Source of the DNA: Anaerohalosphaera lusitana
Lineage (GTDB): Bacteria; Planctomycetota; Phycisphaerae; Sedimentisphaerales; Anaerohalosphaeraceae
DNA length: 64,000 nucleotides
Reading direction: 5' to 3'
Assembly: GCF_002007645.1 (NCBI RefSeq)
Contig: NZ_CP019791.1
Coordinates: forward strand, 682,001-746,000
Position 1 is the stretch's first letter, and every line of letters begins with the position of its first letter. The notes beneath the pieces were generated by a model. The model was not told where the DNA came from, did no database searches, and saw nothing but the letters and a program-made list of their open reading frames with translations. The translations under genes and the position numbers were made by a program. Positions 34,144 through 41,882 of this stretch are shown here, piece after piece.

Positions 34144-34998
34144 ATGGCTTATGAGGTGTTGGTTTTGAAGATAAACCGTTTTTACTGCGAAAATATCACC
34201 CCCGATCAGGTGGTTCTGGCCGGCAGCGAGGCCCATCACGCCATCCACGTTATGCGCGTAAAACCTGCAGATAAAGTTGAATTATTCGACGGCAAGGGCA
34301 GTTTTGCTGTCGGCACCGTGGTCGATGTAGGACGAAAAACCGTGTCCCTGGAGGTTGGTGAAATAGAGCATGCGGACCTCAGTGGACGCGCGCAAGTCGT
34401 TATGGCAGCTAGTTTTGCGAAGGGCCAGCGCAACGATTGGATGGTCTCAAAATGCACCGAACTGGGCGTCGACCATATCGCGGGAGTGGTTTTCGACCGC
34501 ACCGTCAAACAGCCCAAAGGCAAGTCCGCGGATAAGCGAAATCACAACCTGGCAGTCACCGCAGCCAAACAGTGCAAACGTCTGACCCTGCCTAAGTTCA
34601 GCATGCACAATGGCTTAGAAGATGCAGTGGCTGAACTCAAAAACGAATATCCTGATGCTGTCCTCGTCTTCGGCGGCTGGAGCGAATCGGCCGTCCCGGT
34701 TTGTAAAGTGGTTAATGATATTTATAACCCCGGCGGCAATGATCTATGCAAAGAAGGTTTGCCTCAGGATTCTAAGCCATTTCCCAGTAAGGACTTACAT
34801 TCGCAAGGTAACAAAAAGAAATGCCGTGATGTTATCGCGATCATCGGCCCGGAGGGCGGTTTTTCTGACGAGGAAGTCGAGTTTTTAAAGTCTGCAGGCG
34901 CGGTTGAGGTTCAGTTGACCAAAACCATTTTGCGAATCGAAACCGCCGCGGTCGCCTTCGCATCGATTTTCTGCACCGCAAGGGATGTTTGTCTGTAA
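34144..34998 (+). CDS. rsmE: 16S rRNA m3U1498 methyltransferase
   Basis: SPOUT-class methyltransferase that methylates N3 of U1498 in 16S rRNA. It has the N-terminal PUA-like domain (RFYCENI...HHAIHVMRVKPADKVELFDGKG), FAKGQRNDWMVSKCTELGV, and the SAM-knot motifs IIGPEGGFSDEE and LRIETAAVAF. An insert of about 35 polar residues (around 195-230) precedes the IGPEGG motif and looks like a lineage-specific loop. The frame opens at ATG 34144, but TTG 34165 has GAGGTG upstream and begins K-I-N-R-F-Y, closer to the family start; it is the likelier start. Confidence 0.93.
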   Translation: MAYEVLVLKINRFYCENITPDQVVLAGSEAHHAIHVMRVKPADKVELFDGKGSFAVGTVVDVGRKTVSLEVGEIEHADLSGRAQVVMAASFAKGQRNDWMVSKCTELGVDHIAGVVFDRTVKQPKGKSADKRNHNLAVTAAKQCKRLTLPKFSMHNGLEDAVAELKNEYPDAVLVFGGWSESAVPVCKVVNDIYNPGGNDLCKEGLPQDSKPFPSKDLHSQGNKKKCRDVIAIIGPEGGFSDEEVEFLKSAGAVEVQLTKTILRIETAAVAFASIFCTARDVCL

Positions 34999-35114
34999 CG
35001 GTTTGGCCGATTCTGCGTCTATCCTTACGGATCATGTTAAGATGGTGTTTAAATTTTTAAACATTTAAATAATATATAAAATGCTGCAGGGTGTTTATAT
35101 TTGGAGAAATGATA

Positions 35115-35312
35115 ATGCTGTGGATGTATAAGACGGCTAAGGTGAAGGCGACGGGTGGGTTTCTGGGCGGTAAGTTTAATGCGGGTAAGTTGGAGGTGAA
35201 GTTGAACGAGCTTGGCAAGGACGGCTGGGAGCTTTCGACATCTTTCACTACCAACAAAAACTATGGTGAGACCCGCGATGCGGTGTTAGTTTTCAAACGG
35301 TCGGTGGGGTGA
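35115..35312 (+). CDS. DUF4177-like small protein
   Basis: 65 residues from the ATG at 35115 (TTGGAG upstream). It has the shape of DUF4177: an N-terminal M-Y-K strand, then L-N-E-L-G-K-D-G-W-E-L and a final VLVFKR strand. Insertions such as TGGFLGGKFNAG are typical of the longer members. Function unknown. It is G-rich on the + strand, unlike genes left of 33 kb. Confidence 0.7.
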   Translation: MLWMYKTAKVKATGGFLGGKFNAGKLEVKLNELGKDGWELSTSFTTNKNYGETRDAVLVFKRSVG

Positions 35313-35380
35313 GTGAGTCTTGTACCGTATACATATTATATCATGGTAGATCGTGAGAAAAAATTGTTGGAGGAAATATA

Positions 35381-36055
35381 ATGGAGCGCGACCGAAAGGC
35401 TGCAGAGGAGAGGTTTAATGAAGGTGTAGAATTTTGCAATAAAGGGCGATACGAAGAGTGTTTAAACGCTTTTGAGGAAGCGATACGCCTCGAACCAACT
35501 AATAGCGTTTTATAGAACGGCAAGGGCAATTCACTCGAAAGTCTTGGCAACTATACCCAGGCGTTGAAAGCATATGAGGAAGCGATACGCCTCGACCCGA
35601 CTTTTAGCTTCGCTTGGGATAATATGGGCGATGCACTTTATAAGCATTGCAGATATAACCAAGCATTGGAAGCATATGAGGAAGCGATACGTTTCAATCC
35701 AACTTTCAGCTGTCCGTGGAGCGGCAAAGGCAATGTACTAAATTCTCTCAGCAGATATGATGAGGCATTGGAGGCCTATGATGAAGCAATACGCCTTGAT
35801 CCAACTAATAGCGATCCATGGAACGGTAAGGGGTATGCCTTTGATTCTCTTGGCAGATCTGACCAGGCGTTTGACGCTTTTGATGAAGCGATACGCCGTG
35901 ATCCAACTAATAGCAGCCCGTGGACCGGTAAGGGCAATTTATTTGATAAGCTCGGCAGATATGCCGAAGCATTGGAAGCGTATCAGAAAGCGATACGAAT
36001 TGAGCCAACTTGTGTAGCCCCGTGGAACGGCAAGGGAAATGCACTTGTTAACCTA
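35381..36055 (+). pseudogene. Tetratricopeptide-repeat gene, nonsense codon and IS-truncated
   Basis: ATG 35381 with GGAGG upstream begins MERDRKAAEERFNEG and runs into TPR repeats of 34 residues (YxxALEAYEEAIRLDPT, NxWxGKGNAL). At 35513-35515 a TAG replaces the Trp codon found at the same repeat position elsewhere (PWNGKGN). The frame then continues through five more repeats until the IS630 copy at 36056. Beyond the IS no TPR sequence is found, so the 3' end was deleted. TPR arrays mediate protein contacts; this gene is dead unless the TAG is read through. Confidence 0.85.
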
Positions 36056-36063
36056 GTGCCGTT

Positions 36064-36597
36064 TCAATTATCTAAGTTTCGCTTTTGCTGATTTTTTTTA
36101 TTGCGATATGCTACGTATCTATTCAGAGCGGTTTTAAGCTCATTATGATTTTGATAATTAGTTCCGCGTATGACGAATTCCTTAACATGGGTAAACTGAC
36201 ATTCGATAGGATTTAGCCATGATGCGTTGGTCGGCGTCCAGATCAGATGAATATTGTTCTCGCGACAGTACCGCAGAACCTTGTCCTTGCGGTGCGGCGA
36301 GAAATTGTCCAGTATCAGATGGATCCGCTGGTTTGCCGGATACTTTTTCCTGGTCAGTTTCAAAACTTCCAAGAACTCCTGATGCCGCTTGCGTGGCCGA
36401 ACATATCCCCAGAGCTTTTTCTGATGGACATCGTAAAACGCCAGCCAGTGCTGAACGCCGTGTTTGCGGGTATAGGTCGCAGGCAGCCTCTTGGGATGGT
36501 CGGTATGACAGTAATTCCGGCCTGGCTGAGGACGAATCTCCAGCGGTCCGAACTCGTCGAATGATATGGTCGGCCCGTTTGAGGCCGGCTGGTTCAC
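36064..36597 (-). CDS. IS630-family transposase, catalytic DDE ORF (copy 2)
   Basis: 177 residues, matching 11891-12424 except for a few substitutions (for example HRKDKVLR for HRKEKVLR). DDE residues intact. Depends on -1 slippage at the A8 tract (complement of 36613-36620). Confidence 0.9.
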   Translation of the reverse strand: MNQPASNGPTISFDEFGPLEIRPQPGRNYCHTDHPKRLPATYTRKHGVQHWLAFYDVHQKKLWGYVRPRKRHQEFLEVLKLTRKKYPANQRIHLILDNFSPHRKDKVLRYCRENNIHLIWTPTNASWLNPIECQFTHVKEFVIRGTNYQNHNELKTALNRYVAYRNKKNQQKRNLDN

Positions 36598-36608
36598 ATA
36601 TCTGCGAA

Positions 36609-37103
36609 TTAGTTTTTTTTAGACTTGAGATTGGGGTCGTTGCACTCTTTCCACGTCTTTGTCCGCCGGAGCTTGACCTTCTTTTCACGCAGGATGGTCC
36701 TGAGTGTTTCAATGCTGATCGTAGGAACGATCTTTTCCTGGACAAGATATTCACGCAGTTTTTCCAGCGACCACCGCTTAAAAGGGCAGTCCAGAAGGTC
36801 GGGCGGACATTTTGCAGTCTCGGCAATAATGGCCTTGTCGTCCTCGGTAAACTCCGGCGGTCTTCCCGGCCGGGGCTTGGGCTCCAACGCCTTAAGGCCG
36901 CGTTGGTTAAAGTCTTTGATGATGACCCTGACATGGTGCGGCGAATAGTGAACCAGCTCGGCGATAGCAGGAACTTTATAGCCCTGGTTAGAGGCAAGAA
37001 TGACTTGGCCGCGACGAATCTTGATTCGGCTTTTGCTGCTGCGGAGTATCCGCTGAATTTGCTGGCCTTCACTGGTACTGAGGTCTCTGGCGTACAGACA
37101 CAT
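36609..37103 (-). CDS. IS630-family transposase, N-terminal ORF (copy 2)
   Basis: 164 residues, identical to the protein of 11385-11879. Ends at the A8 slippery run. Confidence 0.9.
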   Translation of the reverse strand: MCLYARDLSTSEGQQIQRILRSSKSRIKIRRGQVILASNQGYKVPAIAELVHYSPHHVRVIIKDFNQRGLKALEPKPRPGRPPEFTEDDKAIIAETAKCPPDLLDCPFKRWSLEKLREYLVQEKIVPTISIETLRTILREKKVKLRRTKTWKECNDPNLKSKKN

Positions 37104-37240
37104 AAGAAATCCCTTTCTCTGCTTGTAAGCGTGAAATTATTTCTTCGTGTCATTCTATATAATACCAGATTATGCATGGCGCAAGTCTTAAATCATGGAA
37201 AAGTTAAAATTATATTTCGGAAACGGCACTAGTTATAGTT

Positions 37241-37780
37241 TTATTCATCTGGTGGGAAGTAATCGCATAGTAAACTGAGAATAGTGTCATAGTAGCCCCA
37301 ACCGATGCCCTGTGCCTTTTCCACGACTGCATCCAGGCGGGGTAGAAATTTTTCGACCGTGTCATCATCCGACTGGGTGAGGGTTTTCAGTGCTTTTTCA
37401 AAAACGGATTCCAGGCTGTAATAGAATTGCTCATTGATATCGCCGTATTCACAGGTAAGGTCGTTGCCGCATTCGACATAAAAAACCATCAATTCAAGAA
37501 CGCCTTCATGGTCGCCCACGGCTTTTCTGTACTGACTTATAGCTTTTTTGGCGCCTGCCAGATCGATGGGTCTGTCGAGATCGATAGATATGCAATCCTT
37601 GATAATTGCCTTGTAGGGTCGGACCTGGTCGATGAGTGAATACCTGGCCTGAACGAAAGTTTTGTTCTGCTTATTCAGTGAGTAAAGATCTTTGATGAGG
37701 GCGAGCAGTTCTTTGCGATCCCTGTTGGATAAAACTTTTTTTACGTCGGACCATTTCACGGATTTGTTTTGTTTTGCCAT
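37241..37780 (-). CDS. Hypothetical protein, DUF6155-like
   Basis: 179 residues, all-helical by appearance. The N-terminal pattern (KWSDVKKVLSNRDRKELLALIKDLYSLNKQNKTFVQARY) resembles the DUF6155 family, of unknown function. The C-terminal half is acidic. Soluble, no signal. The IS630 copy 2 lies 11 bases past its stop. The distance to the upstream cysteine-cluster gene (71 bases) allows an operon. Confidence 0.65.
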   Translation of the reverse strand: MAKQNKSVKWSDVKKVLSNRDRKELLALIKDLYSLNKQNKTFVQARYSLIDQVRPYKAIIKDCISIDLDRPIDLAGAKKAISQYRKAVGDHEGVLELMVFYVECGNDLTCEYGDINEQFYYSLESVFEKALKTLTQSDDDTVEKFLPRLDAVVEKAQGIGWGYYDTILSLLCDYFPPDE

Positions 37781-37851
37781 TTGTCTTGCCTATTGATAAA
37801 AAGCAGCTTCTAGTGTTTTGATGTAACGTGCCTGCGCAGCTTTGAAAGCTG

Positions 37852-38385
37852 CTACCATATATTGCCTGCGGAATTACCCGCGTCAAAAGCCAGGTGTTCT
37901 TTCAGTTGCTCAATCACCTCAAAAACAATCGGGCAGGTACGTGTGCGATCAAGCATTGCTATAGTACGCATAGTGAAATCCGGTTTTTTCAGATATGGGT
38001 AGTTGCGGCAATCCTGCGGGCGAGACTCGTACGCTATGCATTTGCGGTTTTTTAGAAACGGACAGGACGTTTTCTTCATCTGCCAGCAGTTGGACTCTTC
38101 GTCTTGCACATATTCAAGATAACTTTGTTGGAGTTGAGAGCTGGTGATATTCAGTGCTTTCGCCAGGCGTTTTTGGTCATTTGTGGTCAGGGTCGGTTTC
38201 AGTTGTTTACAGCACCGTCCACACTTGGTGCAATCGATGTCGGCAGCAACGGAATCGGTAAGCTCATGGACGAGCCTGTCTATTTGCTGATCGGTTAGAT
38301 CGTCGTAGAATTTGAGAAAGCTTCGGAACGCCCAGTTCTCATCTTCTTTTTGCCCGGCAAGTTTTTCTAATTCATCATAATTCAT
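37852..38385 (-). CDS. YkgJ-family cysteine cluster protein
   Basis: 177 residues. The conserved cysteine cluster is CTKCGRCCKQL (about 52-62), followed by SCPFLKNRKCIAYESRPQDCRNYP (about 110-133), the signature of the YkgJ/Fli(B)-type zinc- or iron-cluster proteins. The activity is not established. Probably co-transcribed with the gene at 37241. Confidence 0.88.
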   Translation of the reverse strand: MNYDELEKLAGQKEDENWAFRSFLKFYDDLTDQQIDRLVHELTDSVAADIDCTKCGRCCKQLKPTLTTNDQKRLAKALNITSSQLQQSYLEYVQDEESNCWQMKKTSCPFLKNRKCIAYESRPQDCRNYPYLKKPDFTMRTIAMLDRTRTCPIVFEVIEQLKEHLAFDAGNSAGNIW

Positions 38386-38531
38386 TTGTGTGATCCGAAT
38401 TTAATGCTTCTCAGATGCAGCTATGATAAAGAGGGTTCGGGCATTTTTGCAAGTTTTTTAGCAGCCTTATGGGCAGATTTTGAGTAGTTGTTGTAATGCA
38501 GCACTTCTTTTGAGATTTTGTTTTGCATGAG

Positions 38532-38570
38532 TTGCATATTTATGGTATTAGTGTATTAGTGCAATAATAC
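38532..38570 (+). promoter_or_regulatory. Promoter/operator of the GntR-ABC operon
   Basis: TTGCAT (38534-38539) could act as a -35 box. GTATTAGTGCAATAATAC at 38553-38570 is an 18-base palindrome with one mismatched pair, and a half site GGTATTAGT lies just before it. This resembles the operators of YtrA-type GntR repressors, which sit next to their own start. Confidence 0.6.
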
Positions 38571-38597
38571 AGTAGTTGAGTTGCGGCGTTTGTGTCT

Positions 38598-38996
38598 ATG
38601 TTGTTGGAGATCGATCATCACAGCGGTGTGCCGATATTTCGGCAGATCGTGGGGCAGGTTCGGCGGCAGATCATGGTCGGCGGGCTTGCGGAGGGCGAGC
38701 AGCTTGCGGCTGTTCGCGATCTTGCTGCGCGGCTGAAGGTGAACCCGATGACGGTGAGCAAGGCTTATTCGCTGCTGGAGGTCGAGGGGCTGGTCGAGCG
38801 GAGGCGCGGGGTCGGGGTTTTCGTGGCGAGGGTGCGGAAGGATCGGCTGGGCAAGATGAAGGGTGAGCTGCTGGACGGGGTGATGGACAAGGCGGCGGTG
38901 ACGGCGATCCAGTTGGGCGTGTCGAAGGAGGATGCGTGGGATATATTTGAAAAGCATTACAGGGAATATGATGGCAAGAGCCGGAGGAAAAAATGA
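38598..38996 (+). CDS. GntR-family regulator, YtrA subfamily
   Basis: 132 residues from ATG 38598 (GTG 38592 is possible). Winged helix domain: PIFRQIVGQVRRQIMVGGLAEGEQL, LAARLKVNPMTVSKAYSLLEVEGLVERRRGVGVFV, and only a short C-terminal dimerisation tail, typical of the YtrA subgroup that represses linked ABC transporters. Its stop overlaps the next ATG (ATGA). Confidence 0.93.
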   Translation: MLLEIDHHSGVPIFRQIVGQVRRQIMVGGLAEGEQLAAVRDLAARLKVNPMTVSKAYSLLEVEGLVERRRGVGVFVARVRKDRLGKMKGELLDGVMDKAAVTAIQLGVSKEDAWDIFEKHYREYDGKSRRKK

Positions 38997-39877
38997 GCGG
39001 TAATGTGATCGTTGAGATGCGTGATGTGGTCAAGTGGTTCGGGCATGTGCAGGCGCTGGATCATGTGAGTCTGGATGTGCGGCGGGGTGAGATAATCGGG
39101 CTGCTGGGCGCGAACGGGGCGGGCAAGAGTACGCTGCTGCGGTGTGTGATCGGGCTGTACCTGGCGGATCGGGGGACGTGCAGGACGTTCGGGGTGGATG
39201 CGGCGAAGCTGGGGGCGGTGGAGCTCGGACGGATCGGGTATGTGCACCAGGAGGGCGAGTTGCTGGACTGGATGACCGTGGGTCAGTTGATACGGTATGT
39301 GAGTGCGTATTATGATACGTGGGACAGGGAGCTGGAGGAGCGGTATGTTGCGGATTTTGATATTTCGCTGCGGGATCGGGTCGGGGCGCTTTCGCCGGGG
39401 CAGAGGCAGAAGGTGGCGATACTGCTGGCGATAGGGTTCGGGCCGGAGCTGCTGATACTGGATGAGCCTGCGTCGGCGCTGGATCCGCTGGCGCGGCGGC
39501 GGTTTCTGGATATGCTGCTGGGGATGATACAGGAGGAGGGGCGGTCGATCATTATTTCGTCGCATATTCTGAGCGATGTGGAGAAGGTGATCGATCATGC
39601 GGTGATCATGCAGAAGGGGGAGATTTTGCGGGATCGGAGTTTCGATGAGCTGCGGGAGGAGTATTTGCGGTTCAGGCTGACGTCGCTGAACGGGGAGCTG
39701 CCGGGTGAGCTTGGTTTTGCGGGGGTTCTCAGGTGCGAGCGGAACGACAGGCAGGCGGTTTTGACGGTGCAGCATGCGGGGGCGGATGAGCTGGAGGTGC
39801 GGGCGAAGGAGCTGAGGTGCGATATCGAGTTCAGGCCTTTGTCGCTGGAAGAGATCTATGAGCTGGTTGTGAGCTGA
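38993..39877 (+). CDS. ABC transporter ATP-binding protein
   Basis: 294 residues. Walker A GANGAGKST (about 39-47), signature LSPGQRQKV (about 132-140), Walker B LLILDEP (about 151-157) and a switch His in IIISSHIL. The C-terminal ~80 residues are an extra regulatory domain. Overlaps the gntR stop by 4 bases and is followed closely by a membrane protein, giving a three-gene operon of the YtrA/YtrB kind. The cargo is unknown; in relatives it is often linked to envelope stress or antimicrobial peptides. Confidence 0.95.
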   Translation: MSGNVIVEMRDVVKWFGHVQALDHVSLDVRRGEIIGLLGANGAGKSTLLRCVIGLYLADRGTCRTFGVDAAKLGAVELGRIGYVHQEGELLDWMTVGQLIRYVSAYYDTWDRELEERYVADFDISLRDRVGALSPGQRQKVAILLAIGFGPELLILDEPASALDPLARRRFLDMLLGMIQEEGRSIIISSHILSDVEKVIDHAVIMQKGEILRDRSFDELREEYLRFRLTSLNGELPGELGFAGVLRCERNDRQAVLTVQHAGADELEVRAKELRCDIEFRPLSLEEIYELVVS

Positions 39878-39887
39878 GGTGGTTGCG

Positions 39888-41252
39888 ATGGATAAGATTT
39901 TGAAGGCGAATCTGAAGCATTTGTATCAGCGGCGGGCGATGTGGTTTTTCTGGATTATTGGGGGGATGTTTACCGTTGCGATTGCGGGATGGATCATTAC
40001 TGAAAAAGAGCAAGGCGCTTTTGCACTTCCAGCATTATGGATGTTTGTTGCTGGTGTGCTATTGTCTGTTCCGCCGCTGGAGGTAATGACGAAGCCGTTT
40101 TCATACTGCCTGCCTGGACATCGGACAATACCACGAAAGTTTCTTTTCACAGTTAATTTTATGTTAGGTTTTTTATGGTCCCTAGTCTTTTTGGCTTATC
40201 CCGACTTGAGTTTTTCAACAGGATTGTTCACGGTTCTAGGAGCTTTTTCTTTGTTCACCATAGCTTTCTGGGCCGGAGTGCTTGATAGAATATATCTGCG
40301 TAATAAGACCGTACTCCTTTTGGCTGTGTTATTTGTGTGGCTGCCACTGCAGGAACTTGGAGCTGCTGTTTTATATTTCACAGTGGTTTTTCCCTGGATG
40401 CTCATCAGTGCAGGTATTTTTATTAATTATTTAATTTGGAGACACTTGCAATTAGCGGATCTGCCGAGGCGATATTGCTCTGCGCGCCAGGTCGAGTTAG
40501 GGATTCAAGCCGAGTCAAAAAAGAACAATGTAAATGAGGCTCTGAAAGAAGAGCAAGCTTCTTCTTACTTGAAAGGTATTTGCAATGATGTGGATAACTT
40601 TTTCCTGCGGAGAATCAGAGAATCAATTGGTGTGAGACGATATCTTTTGGGGAACATCTACAGGATATTCGGGCCGATTTTTTTGAAGTCACGGTTTAAA
40701 GCCTGGGCTTGCTTGTTATGGCTGATAGTAGTTATTTACCTTGGTTATATGGGTCCTGCTTCAAGCATTCTCTTTTTCATGCCTGTGATTATGGCTGCAA
40801 GCTTAAACCTTGGTGTTCACTCAGGGCTTTTGGTTTGCAATGGGAGGGGGGAGAGGTTATGGTCGGCGCTGACAGGTGCTGTGGTGTTCGGTCTTTTTGT
40901 GACTTTTGTTCTTTTTCTGATTGCAGCATTTACAAAGTTGCTGAGTCCTGTCATGCCGACTTTCAATTCAAATGAGGAGGTCTATTCGTTTGCTCCGCTG
41001 GATCCACGCTATTGTTTGATGACGCTATCACTTATTCCCATAGGTTATATTGGGCAGCTCATCTTTCCTAGACGCCAGATGCTGCAAATGATGCCGGCCA
41101 TTGCTGTCTTGATTTTTGGGGCTAGCTTTTTCGTTCCCTTTGCGGGTGATTCGTTTCCTTTGTTGGGGCTTACGGCTGTTGTAATGGGAGGGAGCTGGGG
41201 TGTATTTGTGGTTGTGTTGCGGTATGTTTGTAGGTGGCGGGATCTGGTTTGA
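39888..41252 (+). CDS. ABC-transporter-associated membrane protein
   Basis: 454 residues from ATG 39888 (GAGGTGG upstream; GTG 39879 would add three). About ten membrane helices in two blocks (about 17-165 and 265-450) separated by a soluble, glutamate-rich stretch (about 200-260). No named family recognised, but its position makes it the permease of the upstream ATPase. Its middle section is more AT-rich than the ATPase gene, hinting at a different origin or relaxed selection. Confidence 0.8.
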   Translation: MDKILKANLKHLYQRRAMWFFWIIGGMFTVAIAGWIITEKEQGAFALPALWMFVAGVLLSVPPLEVMTKPFSYCLPGHRTIPRKFLFTVNFMLGFLWSLVFLAYPDLSFSTGLFTVLGAFSLFTIAFWAGVLDRIYLRNKTVLLLAVLFVWLPLQELGAAVLYFTVVFPWMLISAGIFINYLIWRHLQLADLPRRYCSARQVELGIQAESKKNNVNEALKEEQASSYLKGICNDVDNFFLRRIRESIGVRRYLLGNIYRIFGPIFLKSRFKAWACLLWLIVVIYLGYMGPASSILFFMPVIMAASLNLGVHSGLLVCNGRGERLWSALTGAVVFGLFVTFVLFLIAAFTKLLSPVMPTFNSNEEVYSFAPLDPRYCLMTLSLIPIGYIGQLIFPRRQMLQMMPAIAVLIFGASFFVPFAGDSFPLLGLTAVVMGGSWGVFVVVLRYVCRWRDLV

Positions 41253-41518
41253 AATTTTTGCGGAACTGCCGGGTGATTGGCGAGTGGTAATGTTGTTTTA
41301 GTTGGTGGAAGTGCGTTATTTACGCGTGTGCGGGGGAATTTGTTTGTAATTGGGTGGGGGTTTTGGTATTGTTTTCGGGTTGTTGGCGGTTGGCCGGTGC
41401 GTTTTGAGTTTGCGGGGATCATTTCTTGCGGGTTTTTCCATGTTCGGTGATGCGGGATCGGTGTGTTGGTTCGGCTGGTGCTGGGGATGTTCAGGACGAG
41501 CCGTGTTATTGTATGGTT

Positions 41519-41551
41519 GAGGTCGCCACGTCGCTTCGCTCCTCGCGATGA
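41519..41551 (+). repeat. GCCACGTCGCTTCGCTCCTCGC repeat, copy 1
   Basis: A relative lies at 56138-56170. From memory, near-identical sequences occur in intergenic regions of many unrelated bacterial genomes. Confidence 0.7.
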
Positions 41552-41626
41552 CAACGAACTGGCGAATTGGCTTTGATGCGGTCGGCGTTGCGTGGGGACT
41601 CGCGGCTGAGTCGCCGCTCGCGTTTG

Positions 41627-41661
41627 GTTCACCACGAAGAACACGAAGGAGCACGAAGAAG
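41627..41661 (+). repeat. CACCACGAAGAACACGAAGG widespread repeat
   Basis: A purine-rich run built of short GAAGAACACGAAGGAGCACG units. Similar sequences are known to me as recurrent intergenic repeats in environmental genomes; only one copy is in this window. Confidence 0.5.
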
Positions 41662-41694
41662 GGTTGGGAGTAAAAAGAAGAGAAGGAGTCGCTT

Positions 41695-41738
41695 CGCGAC
41701 GACTGTTTTATGCTGGGTTCGCCTTGGGCGGATGGCAG
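41695..41738 (-). repeat. Inverted fragment of the ~170-bp repeat
   Basis: Read on the minus strand it matches the first ~45 bases of 9962-10136: GCCATCCGCC, a GGCGAACCCAGCATAAAA core, then CAGTCGTCGCGA. Confidence 0.6.
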
Positions 41739-41882
41739 GCTTGATGCTGATCGGGTTTTTGGATTGTGTTTTTGACAGGGCTGCTTGTTGGCAGCGCTGA
41801 AGTTTTGCTGGGAGTGTTTTGGAACGCTTTCGGATTTTAGTTTTAGTAATATATTTTGTTTTTGGATTTACGGGAAGAATTG

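Larger units (their letters stand above)
36056..37229 (-). mobile_element. IS630-family insertion sequence, copy 2 (1174 bp)
   Basis: Same length and ends (GTGCCGTTTC / GAAACGGCAC) as 11259-12432, opposite orientation, flanked by TA (36054-36055, 37230-37231). Only a handful of residues differ in the catalytic ORF. Confidence 0.95.
41253..41882. other. Intergenic region with several common repeat fragments
   Basis: About 630 bases without a gene. It contains a CCACGTCGCTTCGCTCCTCG-type repeat (41519-41551), a TTCACCACGAAGAACACGAAG-like stretch (about 41627-41661), and an inverted fragment of the ~170-bp repeat (41695-41738). Confidence 0.6.
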
